Of a stretch of 64,000 nucleotides of DNA, positions 21,898 through 32,927 are shown piece by piece. How positions within the stretch are numbered: the first letter of the stretch is position 1; every line of letters starts with the position of its first letter. A model generated the notes under the pieces. That model was given only the letters and a program-made list of their open reading frames with translations. It was not told where the DNA came from and made no database searches. Location of the stretch: the NCBI RefSeq assembly GCF_000003195.3, contig NC_012876.2:48603276-48667275 (forward strand), written 5' to 3'. Made by a program: the position numbers and the translations under genes. This DNA is from Sorghum bicolor. Taxonomy: Eukaryota > Streptophyta > Magnoliopsida > Poales > Poaceae.

Positions 21898-24800
21898 ATG
21901 GCCGTCGGCTTCGTCGTCCCTGAGGTCAGACTTCCATCTCATCTGCTGTACCTTTTTCTTGCATTCCTGTTCATCTGCGATTCATTCTTACCGAATATTT
22001 TCCTTTTCCTTTTTCTTTGTATTTTTATTCCCCAAAACACTAGGAGTTATCCAACAAAATTGTCATCCCTACCGATCAACCACATCTTCAATGCCTCGGC
22101 CCTCTAGGGGATCCAGATCCAACCGACCTTATCAATGCAGAAACCAACAGGATTCCCTTTAGAGCTGAAAACTTTGCTTTAGATCTATGGAAAGACACCT
22201 TTCGCTCTTGGCCCAGCCCTACTGTAGGGTGGAAAGACTGGTTCTTGAGGGTCAGCAACTCTTATGAAGTTCAATGGGGTGAGAGGAAATTAGCTCAATG
22301 CATTAGGCTGTCCATTGCCGATATGCACAGGAACGAGTCATTGCTGATAGCTGCATCTTACTTTTGGTCAGACACTCTCAACGCTTTTGTTTTTGGCCAC
22401 GGCCCTGCTTCTCCTACCCTTGCCGATGTAGCCATGCTTACTGGGTTAGATATATCTTCTGCCGATAGCACCCATTTTTTTGATACCGCCCCCAGTGCTA
22501 AAGTGGAGACTCGCGCTATCGGCGGTTGGTCAGGGTACATCCAGAAGTACCGCGGGAGAGGGCCTGTCACCATAAAGGAGCAAACCACCTTTCTGAACAT
22601 GTGGCTAGACAAGTTTGTATTCTGTGGTCGATCGGCAGGACCGACTTCTGTCTATCTATCGGCAGCAGAAAGACTGGCTAGCGGCGGCCAATTTCCTCTC
22701 GGCCGTTATTTGCTCGGTGCCGTTTATCACCTTCTTCATCAGGTAGTCCAGAAACTCCTGCTTGGCCAACCTATCGGCAACTTGGGAGGTCCTTGGTAGT
22801 TTATTAATATGTGGCTCAATCTGCACCTGCACAAGCGCCTTGATCTCAACTTGTTCTCACAGCACTTCCCAAGAGATATAGCCGAGAATCATGTGTTGGG
22901 TGAAGAGGAATCGGCAACACGTGCCCCCCTGAACTTTGGCGAAGCTGTTATAGTCTTACCCGGTTCAGGGAACACTCCGGATCAGATCGGCCGATTCTTC
23001 GAGACGCTGTATGAGGGTCTGGCCAGAGATGAACGACCATGGCTGGCTTATGACGACCCAGACAGCATGCTCCCTCTGACCTTCAATCCATTTGATGAAG
23101 CTCTTGACAGGGACAATGAGGTGATGATGGCAATCGTGACCCCCAGAGCCATACCAGTGAATTTCTTCGGCAGCACGAAAACCTCTCCCCAAACCTATGA
23201 ATTTTATAATCCATCGGCATTAGCTCGCCAGCTAGCTTTCGGCCAATTGCCGATTGCACTTCCTTATGCCGATGTAATAAAGCCCAGAGAGCCCATCGCC
23301 AACCTCCTCGAGTGGACTCGAGTAGCCCAGCTACCACCAAATGCCGATACGGATGTAGATCTGTCAGAATGGGTTCCAGCCGCCTTTATCACTCAGGCAT
23401 ACAAGCTATGGTGGGCAGAATGGAAAGAGAATGTGTTCTGCAGATCAGCCCTCTCATACCGCGGCATGATCGACCCCGAATATGAAGTCCCTGATGACAC
23501 TGTAAGTATTTTAAACCGATGTTTCATTTTCCAATACCACTCCCATCGGTAACTTACCCCTGTATTCCTTTTGCAGATTGACAACACCCCCCCATCAGTT
23601 AGTAGGAGTGGCAAGCCGATCGACTTATTCCCATCAGGCCCGATCTCCTCAATCGGCCATAATGCTCCCACTCTGGCTTCCATCGTGCACCGGGGTGCGC
23701 GCCTCAAGAAAGTTACCACCAGGAAAACTCAGACATCACCACCGGTAACTGCTTCCACTCTGGCACAAGCTTTCAAGGCAATCTGTTAAAACCCTTTTTT
23801 CATTTACGCTGACTTATCTTTGTATCGGCTATCTGTACTCATAAACTCCTTTTTGTTGTTGCAGCAAACTGGTGCATCGGCAAAAGTCAAACGCCAAGGC
23901 GCCGATGCCCCCCAGTCTAGCCAGCCAAAGAGGAAGGGCATCCACGGTGCTAAGGCTGGAACAAAGCGCCAGAAAGTGGCAACTCCTCCTCCTCCTCCGG
24001 TGTTTCCAATCCCGGTGGAATCTTCCCCTTCTTCTCCAGACGTCCAGGCACAGCAAGTACTATCTCCACAACCAACACAGGAAGCACCACAGATGGAAGA
24101 ACCCCAGCAGGAAGAACCTCAAACGGTAGGTATATCAGCTGATGTAGGTGAACAAACAACTGGCCCGGCAGGTACAGTTACATCATCGGCGGTTTCCTCG
24201 ATTCAGGCAACTGTTGTTTCTCCTCCGGGTAACATATCTCAACAATACTCCTACCTATAAACTTATTCTCATTTATTCTTATAATCCTTCCTGTCTTCTT
24301 TCAGGCGATATCGCTCTATCGGCAACATTTGCCGATCAACCTGCAGCTCCATCGGCCTCTCTGAGTCAAAGGCAAGAAATCGCCTTGAAGCAAGTAAGTC
24401 ATCCACTTTTCCATCAGTATCGTCTGCCGAAGTTTTGACCATAAAATTGACCTACTTCATTTTTATTTTCAGGAACAAGATTCTCCCAACAGCTTGTTCT
24501 CCTTCGCTATTGATATCTTCGAAGAAGAAGGCGAGGAAGCAAGCTCCTCTCGGGCAGTTGGAATTGTATCGGCAGAAGCCAGAGCTAAGCTGGAGGAGCT
24601 ATCGGCCATACTCCATCAAGACACAACTCAACTGGTCAACGATTCTGACCCAGCCAAGGCCCTGTTCAAGACCCTTAGAGGCCAAATTCCTGCCGATGCT
24701 GAAGAAACACTCTTCCATGCTGCACATCTAGAAAGCCGCCAGCTACAGTACCAGAGAGCTACTCGACGCCTTGCCGATAGAGCTGCTCAAATCCAGCTTT

Positions 24801-25168
24801 CTGAGGAGATGATGAAAGAAAAACTCTTAGCCGATGAGAAACATAAGAACATCGGCACCTTAAAGTCCTCAGGTGATGCACTGAAGCAGAAAGTGTCTGA
24901 TCTATCGGCAAAAAGAGAAGCTCTACTGGCTGAACTCAAGCAAGTAGAAGACGCTCTGTCCCAAGCCCAGCAAGAAGAGAGTCAACTGCCAGAGACCATC
25001 AAGCATCTTGAACAAGAACAAAACGTCCATGGTCGCAAAGCGCTGCAACTGAAGAGGAAGCTGAAGCCGATCGAAGGTTCTGTCGATGATGATATCAAAG
25101 AGATAGAGACAGCCAACCAGATTCGGCTGCGCGCCATATCAGCAATCCAAGCGCTGCTGAGCATCTGA
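21898..25168 (+). pseudogene. Antisense gene of element C: plant mobile domain (PMD) protein with basic segment and coiled coil, one in-frame stop
   Basis: The gene lies opposite to pol. Exon 1 (21898-21924, MAVGFVVPE) joins at GAG/GTCAGA to exon 2 at 22044. Exon 2 encodes a plant-mobile-domain (aminotransferase-like, PF10536) type region: FALDLWKDTF, MLTGLDISSADS, TTFLNMWLDKFVF and GRYLLGAVYHLLHQ. An in-frame TAG at 22797-22799 (GGPW stop FINMW) looks like TGG changed to TAG. Exon 2 ends at 23501 (GTAAGT) and exon 3 starts at 23577. Later exons carry a basic KRKGIHGAKAGTKRQK segment (possible nuclear signal), a Pro/Gln-rich linker and a 225-residue coiled-coil end (24477-25168). In known plants PMD proteins act in the nucleus in silencing and RNA quality. 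A role here is inference. Confidence 0.75.
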
Positions 25169-25313
25169 AGCTTTCATCGGCGACACACCTTTGTTTTTCC
25201 GCCTTCAGCTTTTAGTCTAGCCGATAAGACTGTTATCGGCATCTTTTGAAACATTAAGTCTGCCCTCGAACATTTAAATCCAGCCGATAGGAGTGTTATC
25301 GGCACTTAAACTT
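25169..25313. other. Convergent gap between antisense gene and integrase in element C
   Basis: Only 145 bp separate the stop of the antisense gene from the stop of pol. The two transcripts converge here and probably overlap at their 3' ends. It contains GCCGATAAGACTGTTATCGGC and GCCGATAGGAGTGTTATCGGC, two near-copies of a small inverted repeat 61 bp apart. Confidence 0.6.
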
Positions 25314-28300
25314 TTATGCGTCGATCCATATGCTGGGGTAGTACTTCTTCAAATATTTGCCATTTAATGCTCTGGGAAATTCAACTCCTTCGAGAGTTTC
25401 TAGAATATAAGCATTACCAGGAGCTGAGTGTCTTATCCGATAAGGACCTTCCCAATTAGGAGACCACTTCCCAAACTTCGAACTTTTAGTCCCGACTGGC
25501 AAAATCAACTTCCATACCAAATCCCCATCGGCAAACTCCTTAGTCTTTACTTTTTTATCATACCATCTAGCAACTCTCTTCTTATTTTCTTCTATACTCA
25601 TTAAGGCCTTTAACCGATGTCCTGCTAAATCATCTAACTCATCGGCCATCAAAGTGGCATAATCATCGGCAGCCAATTGATCTTGAAAAGATAATCGCCT
25701 AGATCCAGCCTTAATCTCCCAAGGCAATACTGCATCATGTCCATACACCAATTGATAGGGTGACACCTTGGTTGATCCATGGCAAGCCATCCGATAAGAC
25801 CACAGTGCTTCATTTAACACTGTATGCCACCGCCTAGGGTTTTCTTCAATCTTTCGTTTAATAAGCTTGATAATTCCTTTGTTAGACGCTTCGGCCTGCC
25901 CGTTGGCTTGAGCATAGTAAGGCGAGGAATTCAACACTTTAATTCCCATACCGATTGCGAATTCATCGAACTCCCCTGACGTGAACATGGTGCCCTGATC
26001 GATAGTAATCGTTTGCGGAATCCCAAATCGGTAAATAATATGCTCCTTCACAAAATCAATCATATTGGCCGATGTGACTTTCTTCAAGGGAATAGCTTCG
26101 ACCCACTTAGTGAAATAGTCAGTGGCAACTAGAATGAACTTATGCCCTTTGCTAGATGGTGGATAAATTTGGCCGATCAGATCGATGGCCCACCCCCGGA
26201 ACGGCCAAGGTTTTATTATAGGATTCATAGCCGATGCGGGTGCTCTCTGGATATTACCGAACTTTTGACAACCTTGACATCCCTTGAAATATTTAAAACA
26301 ATCTTCAAGTATGGTTGGCCAAAAATATCCATTCCTTCGAATCATCCACTTCATCTTGAAAGCTGACTGATGCGCTCCACACACTCCTTCATGGATTTCC
26401 CCCATTAAACTTCTGGCTTCATCATCACCCAAGCATCGGAGAAGAATTCCGTCGATAGTTCGATAATACAATTCATTTTCAAGGAGCACATACTTGGTCG
26501 CTTGAAATCAAACCCGTCTTCCAACTTTCTTAGATGGATCTTCTAGATAGTCGACAATCTCTTTCCTCCAGTCACCGGCACTGACTGCCGATGTTGCATT
26601 AATCATTGGCTGATATCCTGAGGCATGCTGGGCTAACCGATTAGCGTCCTCATTATGCAATCGGGGAACATGCTCCAATCGGAAGTTCTTGAATTCCTTT
26701 AACAGTTGCATACTTTTCTCGAAATAGGTTATGAGAACTTCACTTCGGCATTCATAGCTTCCGGCCAATTGATTTATAACCAACATGGAATCCCCGAATA
26801 CCTCAACAGCATCAGCACGAACTTCTCTTAACAACTCCAATCCCTTGATCAGAGCTTGATACTCAGCCTGATTATTTGTTGATGTAGCAACAATCGGTAA
26901 GGAAAATTCATACTTCCTCCCCTTAGGAGAAACTAACACAATGCCGATTCCTGCTCCCCGGTCACAGGTAGATCCATCAAAGAAGAGCGTCCAGGGTGCA
27001 ATTTCCAAGGTTTCCACTAGGCCGCAATGTTGAGTCACAAAATCGGCCATAACCTGCCCTTTGACCGCCTTAGCCGATTCGTAACGCAAATCGAATTCCG
27101 ACAGCGCTAAAATCCATTTACCGATCCTTCCACTCATAATTGGCATAGATAGCATGTATCGGACTACGTCATCTTTGCAAACAATAGCACATTCGGCCGA
27201 CAATAGGTAATGTCTTAGCTTGATACATGAAAAATATAAGCATAAGCACAGCTTCTCGATGGCTGAATACCTGGTTTCAGCATCAATCAACCTCCTACTC
27301 AAATAATAAATTACTCTCTCTTTCCCTTCAAATTCCTGAACCAAAGCTGAGCCGATAACCGATCCATCGGTAGATAAATATAATTTGAAGGGTTTCCCTT
27401 GTTGAGGTGGAACTAAAACTGGAGGATTTACTAGATACTTTTTGATTTCATCTAGAGCCAACTGCTGTTCTTCCCCCCACACAAACTCCTGATCGGCTCT
27501 CAATTTTAGAAGAGGACTGAAAGCACGAATTCTCCCAGATAAATTCGATATAAATCTTCTGATAAAATTCACTTTGCCGATCAAAGATTGGAGCTCGGTT
27601 TTATTGGTAGGGGCCACTATTTTATTGATGGCATCAATAGATCTTCGACTAATTTCAATACCCCTCTGATGTACCATGAAACCAAGAAACTGCCCTGCCG
27701 ATACACCAAATGCACACTTGTTGGGATTCATCTTCAATCCATGCTTCCTTGTGCACTCCAACACTCTTCGTAAATCGGCAAGATGCTTTGAGAAATCTTC
27801 AGACTTGACCACCACATCATCAATATAAATTTCTACGATCTTGCCGATGAACTCATGAAATATAAAATTCATAGCCCTTTGATAAGTAGCACCAGCATTC
27901 CTTAACCCAAAAGTCATGACTATCCATTCAAATAGTCCAACATGACCAGGACACCTGAATGCGGTTTTTGGAATATCCTCTTCTGCCATGAATATTTGAT
28001 TGTAACCCGCATTACCATCCATGAAGCTGATGACCCGATGGCCAGCCGCAGCATCAACCAGTAGATCGGCGACAGGCATTGGGTATCCATCCATCGGCGT
28101 AGCTTTATTGAGATTCCTGAAATCAATGCACACCCGAAGCTTCCCGTTCTTCTTGTAAACCGGGACGACATTGGAAATCCATTCGGCATACCGACACTGC
28201 CGAATAAACTTAGCTTCAATAAGTTTAGTGATTTCGGCCTTAATATCAGGTAGAATGTTAGGATTACATCGGCGGGCTGGTTGCTGATGTGGCCGAAATC

Positions 28301-28547
28301 CAGACTTGATGGGTAACCGATGTTCAACAATTGATCGGTCTAAACCAGGCATCTCTGTATAATCCCAAGCAAAGCAATCTTTATATTCCTTTAACAAACT
28401 AGTTAATTGCCGTTTACACTCAGGATCTAGTTTAGCACTAATAAAACTAGGCCTAGGCTTATCACCACTACCTATATCTACTTCTACCAAATCATCGGCC
28501 GATGTGAATCCCTGGCCTAATTTTCCATCATCGGCGAACCTATCCAT
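25314..28547 (-). pseudogene. Element C pol: RT, RNase H, integrase; one in-frame TGA
   Basis: The ATG at 28547 overlaps the stop of gag-protease (TAATG). RT shows VCIDFRNLNKATP, FMDGNAGYNQI and the catalytic YIDDVVVKS (about 27825). RNase H shows FFDGSTCDRGAG, AEYQALIKG, FGDSMLVINQ and HNEDANRLAQ. A TGA at 26510-26508 follows GRRV. The same frame then continues FQATKYVLLENELYYR into integrase, with H-H-C-C residues in CGAHQ and CQGCQKFG and DDE residues in IDLIG, IDQGTMFTSGEF and NGQAEASNKG, ending YPSIWIDA. The TGA fits a CGA-to-TGA change. All catalytic residues are present, so the copy is one change away from open. Confidence 0.9.
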
Positions 28548-31500
28548 TAAAAACCGTCGTCAGAACCGACTGCTTGGATCGGTGGAATCTCATAATCGGC
28601 AACTTTGAGAAAATCTTTCTCCCAAACTTCTCCTGAAATGCACCTAGTCTTTTCATAAGTATCCGCTTCTGCCGATGCGATAACATAAGAAGAATCCCCT
28701 GGGACGATCTCAATCTTGTCACCTACCCACTGAACCAAGCACTGATGCATTGTAGATGGGACACAACAATTGGCATGAATCCAATCTCTCCCCAATAATA
28801 AATTGTAGGCACCTTTTCCGCTGATCACGAAAAAGGTTGTCGGCAAGGTTTTGCTGCCGATGGTCAACTCTGCACATATCGCCCCCTTGACCGAAGACAC
28901 GTTTCCCTCAAAGTCTTTGAGCATCATATCGGTCTTGGTCAAATCTTGATCCCCTTTCCCAAGCTTCCGATATACTGCATACGGCATAATATTAATAGCA
29001 GCTCCACCATCAACTAGGATCTTAGTCATTGGCTGCCCATCAACCCTTCCTTTGAGGAACAAAGCTTTAAGATGCTGCCTCTCGTTATCGGCAGGTTTCT
29101 CAAAGATAGCCGTCATCGGATCCAGAGCCAACTGAGCTATCTGATCAGAAAATCCCAACTCATCGTCACTGGCTGGTGCAAGAAACTCCATCGGCAACAT
29201 GAATACCATGTTGACGCCTGCCGATGGACCTTCCTTCTTAGTGTCTGCCGGCTGCCGACTTTCAGAACTCTCTCCTTTATTTAACTCCTCTTGCCTTTCT
29301 CGTTGCAACCTCCTTTTCTGTGTCTTGGTTAATCCTTGAGGGCACCATGGAGGAAGTGGCCTTTGCCTTACTGCCGGGCGTCGGTTCTCCCTTGACTCCA
29401 TATGATGTGTGTTAGCATCTCTGCAAAATATGAACTCATCGGGAACCCGTGCATTAGCCATTTCCTCAAGCTCTTCCTGGTTCCTGGGAAAATACTGGAC
29501 ACGGTCACCGAGCCGATCGCGAACACTAAGCCTGCCCCCCAGCCGATCATGAACTGACGCCCTTCCTCTGATTGGCCCATTAAATCGCCATTCATCATCA
29601 TGATAACGCCGATCGTTTCTATCGTACCGATCATAACCGTTGCATTCAGGGCAGTCTCTGACAGTAGGAAGCTTGATATTTTCCTCCCAACAATGGATGA
29701 AGAATGGGCAATTCCAATGATCCCTGTGCCGATTCCACTCCTGTCGGCGTCTTTCTTCTTCCCGTTGATAATCTTCCTGCTGGCGCCGATATCGATCTTC
29801 CCGTTGTTGCCATCTCTCTCGAGGCCTTCTATGAGTTATGACAATACCAGACCGAGGAAGTCTTCCTGAGCTAGCTCCTTCCTGGACCAAGCCCTTACTT
29901 CTTGCATCGGCGGTAGTAACTTGATGCTGAGGATCTACCGATGCACTCTTCTCAGCTGTCTCCGACGTTAAGACCTTAGCCTTCCCCTTAGCGTCCAACA
30001 TGTTTGTCGGGAAAGGATGTTGGTCTATCTTCATCGGCTTCTGGGCTTTAGAACTGTCAAACTTGACTCTCCCCGACTCTATAGCCGATTGCAGCTGTTG
30101 TCTGAATACTTTGCACTCGTTGGTGTCATGTGAAGTTGCATTATGCCACTTGCAATATCTCATCCTCTTCAACTCTTCTGCCGACGGGATCACATGGTTA
30201 GGTGACAGTTTGATTTGACCTTCCTGAAGTAGAAAGTCAAATATCCTATCGGCCTTGGCGGTGTCAAAGGCAAACTTCTCTGGTTCTTTCTGCCCAAAAG
30301 GACAAGACATCGGCTTCTTGTTTTTTACCCACTCTGCCAAACCGATTACTGGTTCCTCGTCGGAATCTGAGCTTGTTGCTTCGTCAACAAATGACACTTT
30401 CTTATTCCATGCCCTCCTAGGCTCGAAAGGCTTGATGTCTTGATCAGATATCCTCTGCACCAAATGACTTAAACTCTCGAACTCTTGAGATGCATACTTA
30501 TCCCTGATATGTGGCAACAAACCCTGGAAAGCCAAATCGGCTAGCTGCCGATCATCCAGAACCAGGCTATAGCATTTATTTTTGACCTCTCGTATCCTCT
30601 GCACAAATCCCTCAACCGACTCATCATTACGTTGCCTCAACTTAACCAAGTCGGTGATCTTCTTCTCATGAACCCCCGAGAAGAAGTATCTGTGGAATTG
30701 CTTCTCTAGATCGGCCCAAGTAATTACTGAGTTGGGAGGTAACGATATGAACCAAGTAAAGGCCGATCCAGACAGTGATGACGAGAATAGACGAACCCTT
30801 AATTCGTCCCTGTTACCAGCCTCTCCACATTGAATAATGAACCTGTTGACATGCTCCATGGTTGACGTGTCGTCTTGTCCGGAAAACTTTGTAAAATCTG
30901 GTACCTTGTACCGATGTGGAAGCGGGATCAAATCATACGCTGGAGGATACGGTGTCCGATAAGAATAAGTGTTGACTTTGGGTTTTATCCCAAATTGTTC
31001 CCTCATTACTTCAGCAATCTTATCGGCCCAATAAGCATCGGCATCTTGCCGATGAGGCGGCTGCGGATCCGGCACTTGGTGGCGAACCTCCACGTGTCTG
31101 TTTGGGATGTGACCTGTATGGAACATCGTATTGGTCACCTGTCCTCCAATCTGCGGACTACCAAACTGCTGTCCACCGATTGGCTGTCCTCCGAGTTGCT
31201 GTCCAAAATTTATTGGCTGGTTGGGAATTCCCTGACCTTGGAACCCGGGATAAACCTGCCCTTGCTGGAACCCCGTAGTCTGATAACCCTGCTGGGGCGA
31301 CTGTGGAAAGGCTTGCTGTCCAAGCCATCCATTATTAGGGTTCATCGGCATAGGTGCTGCCGATGATTGGTAATTGGGTATCGTCGTTGGATTGACATAC
31401 CCCGACTGGGCCATAGGCCTCTGTTGCATCAGCATTGACTCTGCCGATGCGTTGGGCATCTGGAACATTGAATCTTGAGGATTTCCAGTGTGAGGCCTTG

Positions 31501-32194
31501 CAGTAGTAGTTGTGGTATACCGAGGACTCTGGTTCACCGGCACATTGGAAGGTGCCGATGTCATAGGAGTTTTGCCCCTCATGTCAGTTATCTGTGATGT
31601 TCCCGGCGTCAACTCTGGAGGCATACCATAACCCCACCAGTTGGGAGGAAGAGTTAACCCCGACATTGCCGATGCCAATATATCTGTTGTCAGTTTATGC
31701 TGCCCAACTGAAATTTGTGGGTTGGTTGCCATCGGCATAGATAGTGCACCAGTAGTCCACAATGTACTTGGAGGGACGGCAGACTGTGCACTTGCACTCG
31801 TCAAGGCAGCCGATGGAGCCGTGACCTCTGGTGCCGTGGGTTGATGATGGGAAGGGCCCACATAATCCGGCGGGATTTGTCCTTCCTTGAAGGTTCTTGC
31901 CACGGCGTTGAAAACTGTATTAGACAGTACACCAGCTTGGTTAATCAGCGCTCGATTGATGGCATTGTCAACCATGTCTTGAAGCTTGCCAGGATTGGCG
32001 TCAAAGGTGACCTGCCGTGGTGCCGGCAGTGCATCTTTCTGGACCACTTCGCCGCTCCTGTTTATGCTGAAAGACTTCAGGCATTGCTGCTTGAACTCTT
32101 CCATGGCTTGGGCAATAGCTTGCTTCTGCTCATCCTTGAGGTTGGCTTCCGTCACGGGGATGACGTTGTCTTGATCGAGGTCAGAGATCGACAT
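28547..32194 (-). CDS. Element C gag-protease polyprotein (1215 aa)
   Basis: A single open frame begins MSISDLDQDN. The first 400 residues are Gln/Pro/Gly-rich low-complexity sequence. The gag core follows at about residues 415-600 (HRYKVPDFTKFSGQDD, FTWFISLPPNSVITWADLEKQF and RQRNDESVEGF). A knuckle-like CKWHNATSHDTNEC (CX2HX4HX4C) lies near residue 680 and an Arg-rich region near 780-830. The retropepsin domain (ILVDGGAAINIMPYAVY, then LLLGRDWI) is near residues 1065-1160. It ends SDDGF with a TAA that overlaps the ATG of pol. The frame is fully open, in line with a recent insertion. It should form the virus-like particle and process the pol products. Confidence 0.92.
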   Translation of the reverse strand: MSISDLDQDNVIPVTEANLKDEQKQAIAQAMEEFKQQCLKSFSINRSGEVVQKDALPAPRQVTFDANPGKLQDMVDNAINRALINQAGVLSNTVFNAVARTFKEGQIPPDYVGPSHHQPTAPEVTAPSAALTSASAQSAVPPSTLWTTGALSMPMATNPQISVGQHKLTTDILASAMSGLTLPPNWWGYGMPPELTPGTSQITDMRGKTPMTSAPSNVPVNQSPRYTTTTTARPHTGNPQDSMFQMPNASAESMLMQQRPMAQSGYVNPTTIPNYQSSAAPMPMNPNNGWLGQQAFPQSPQQGYQTTGFQQGQVYPGFQGQGIPNQPINFGQQLGGQPIGGQQFGSPQIGGQVTNTMFHTGHIPNRHVEVRHQVPDPQPPHRQDADAYWADKIAEVMREQFGIKPKVNTYSYRTPYPPAYDLIPLPHRYKVPDFTKFSGQDDTSTMEHVNRFIIQCGEAGNRDELRVRLFSSSLSGSAFTWFISLPPNSVITWADLEKQFHRYFFSGVHEKKITDLVKLRQRNDESVEGFVQRIREVKNKCYSLVLDDRQLADLAFQGLLPHIRDKYASQEFESLSHLVQRISDQDIKPFEPRRAWNKKVSFVDEATSSDSDEEPVIGLAEWVKNKKPMSCPFGQKEPEKFAFDTAKADRIFDFLLQEGQIKLSPNHVIPSAEELKRMRYCKWHNATSHDTNECKVFRQQLQSAIESGRVKFDSSKAQKPMKIDQHPFPTNMLDAKGKAKVLTSETAEKSASVDPQHQVTTADARSKGLVQEGASSGRLPRSGIVITHRRPRERWQQREDRYRRQQEDYQREEERRRQEWNRHRDHWNCPFFIHCWEENIKLPTVRDCPECNGYDRYDRNDRRYHDDEWRFNGPIRGRASVHDRLGGRLSVRDRLGDRVQYFPRNQEELEEMANARVPDEFIFCRDANTHHMESRENRRPAVRQRPLPPWCPQGLTKTQKRRLQRERQEELNKGESSESRQPADTKKEGPSAGVNMVFMLPMEFLAPASDDELGFSDQIAQLALDPMTAIFEKPADNERQHLKALFLKGRVDGQPMTKILVDGGAAINIMPYAVYRKLGKGDQDLTKTDMMLKDFEGNVSSVKGAICAELTIGSKTLPTTFFVISGKGAYNLLLGRDWIHANCCVPSTMHQCLVQWVGDKIEIVPGDSSYVIASAEADTYEKTRCISGEVWEKDFLKVADYEIPPIQAVGSDDGF

Positions 32195-32215
32195 GTTGAT
32201 CTTGGTCTTGAATCA

Positions 32216-32233
32216 GTCCCACCGAGCGTGCCA
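32216..32233 (-). promoter_or_regulatory. Element C primer binding site
   Basis: On the minus strand TGGCACGCTCGGTGGGAC begins with the TGG expected against a tRNA CCA end and lies seven bases from the LTR. I could not assign the tRNA. Confidence 0.7.
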
Positions 32234-32240
32234 AAAGATG

Positions 32241-32927
32241 TGTTGATGCAAAACTAATCTGCAAACACAAAGGGCTAATACCCGATTCAAACGTTAAGGC
32301 GTGCCAGCCGATTTGACCTTACTATCGGCAAAGGTGATAACTCGAATACTTTAGTCCTGACAACAGCGATGCGCCCGGATGTCACGGCTAAGAGGTACTC
32401 ACGCGGAACTTGAGGATACGCCGAGCTTGAGTCGACGAATTCCTAAGAACTCGTAACAAAAAGAAAACGTATGACGAAGTCGTCGAAAAGTAAATGCTGG
32501 AATATGAGTAAAAACGTGTATTTGATTGGTTGATAGATGTTTGATTACAAGGTCCTAGGGCTTATATTTATACCCTGCTCAAAGAGCTATGACCAGACAC
32601 GATTAGAATTCGAATTCCAAATTACACGGAACCCGTATACAAAACGATGCGAATAACTAAGGAAATAATAAAACCATCCTTCGTGACAAACCGAAACTCC
32701 TCCACATGACAACTGGCAGCTTCCGAACTCCTCCTTCGCGTCATCGGCAATTCCCTTGCCACAGTCATCGGCAGACCTTTTTACTTGGTCATCGGCACCA
32801 TATTACTGCCTGAGGACTTAGTCACATTCAACCTTTCCCTCATCGGCAACCATCCTTATCAGCAACCCGCATCGTACTGCCACCCTATCCTGCCATCCTG
32901 GACACGTGCCCAAAAATGGTGTCAACA
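32241..32927 (-). repeat. Element C 5' LTR (687 bp)
   Basis: On the minus strand it runs from TGTTGACACC to GCATCAACA. It is next to CCATG at 32928. A TATA-like GTATAAATATAAG (minus strand, about 32562-32574) could be the core promoter. Confidence 0.95.

Larger units (their letters stand above)
20571..32927 (-). mobile_element. Element C: complete, young gypsy retrotransposon (12,357 bp) nested in B
   Basis: It is flanked by the 5-bp target duplication CCATG (20566-20570 and 32928-32932). The LTRs are 687 and 688 bp and by eye differ by one substitution and one 1-base indel. On the minus strand the order is LTR, primer site, gag-protease, RT-RNaseH-integrase, a region with a gene on the opposite strand, purine tract, LTR. 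The pol motifs and the antisense accessory gene point to the Tat group. The whole element is saturated with ATCGGC/GCCGAT (about 100 copies counted by eye, about 6 expected by chance). Confidence 0.95.

Noticed and set aside
30875..31366. 163-codon plus-strand frame opposite gag of element C
   Set aside because: Mirror of the Gln/Pro/Gly-rich gag region; no domain and no splice context.
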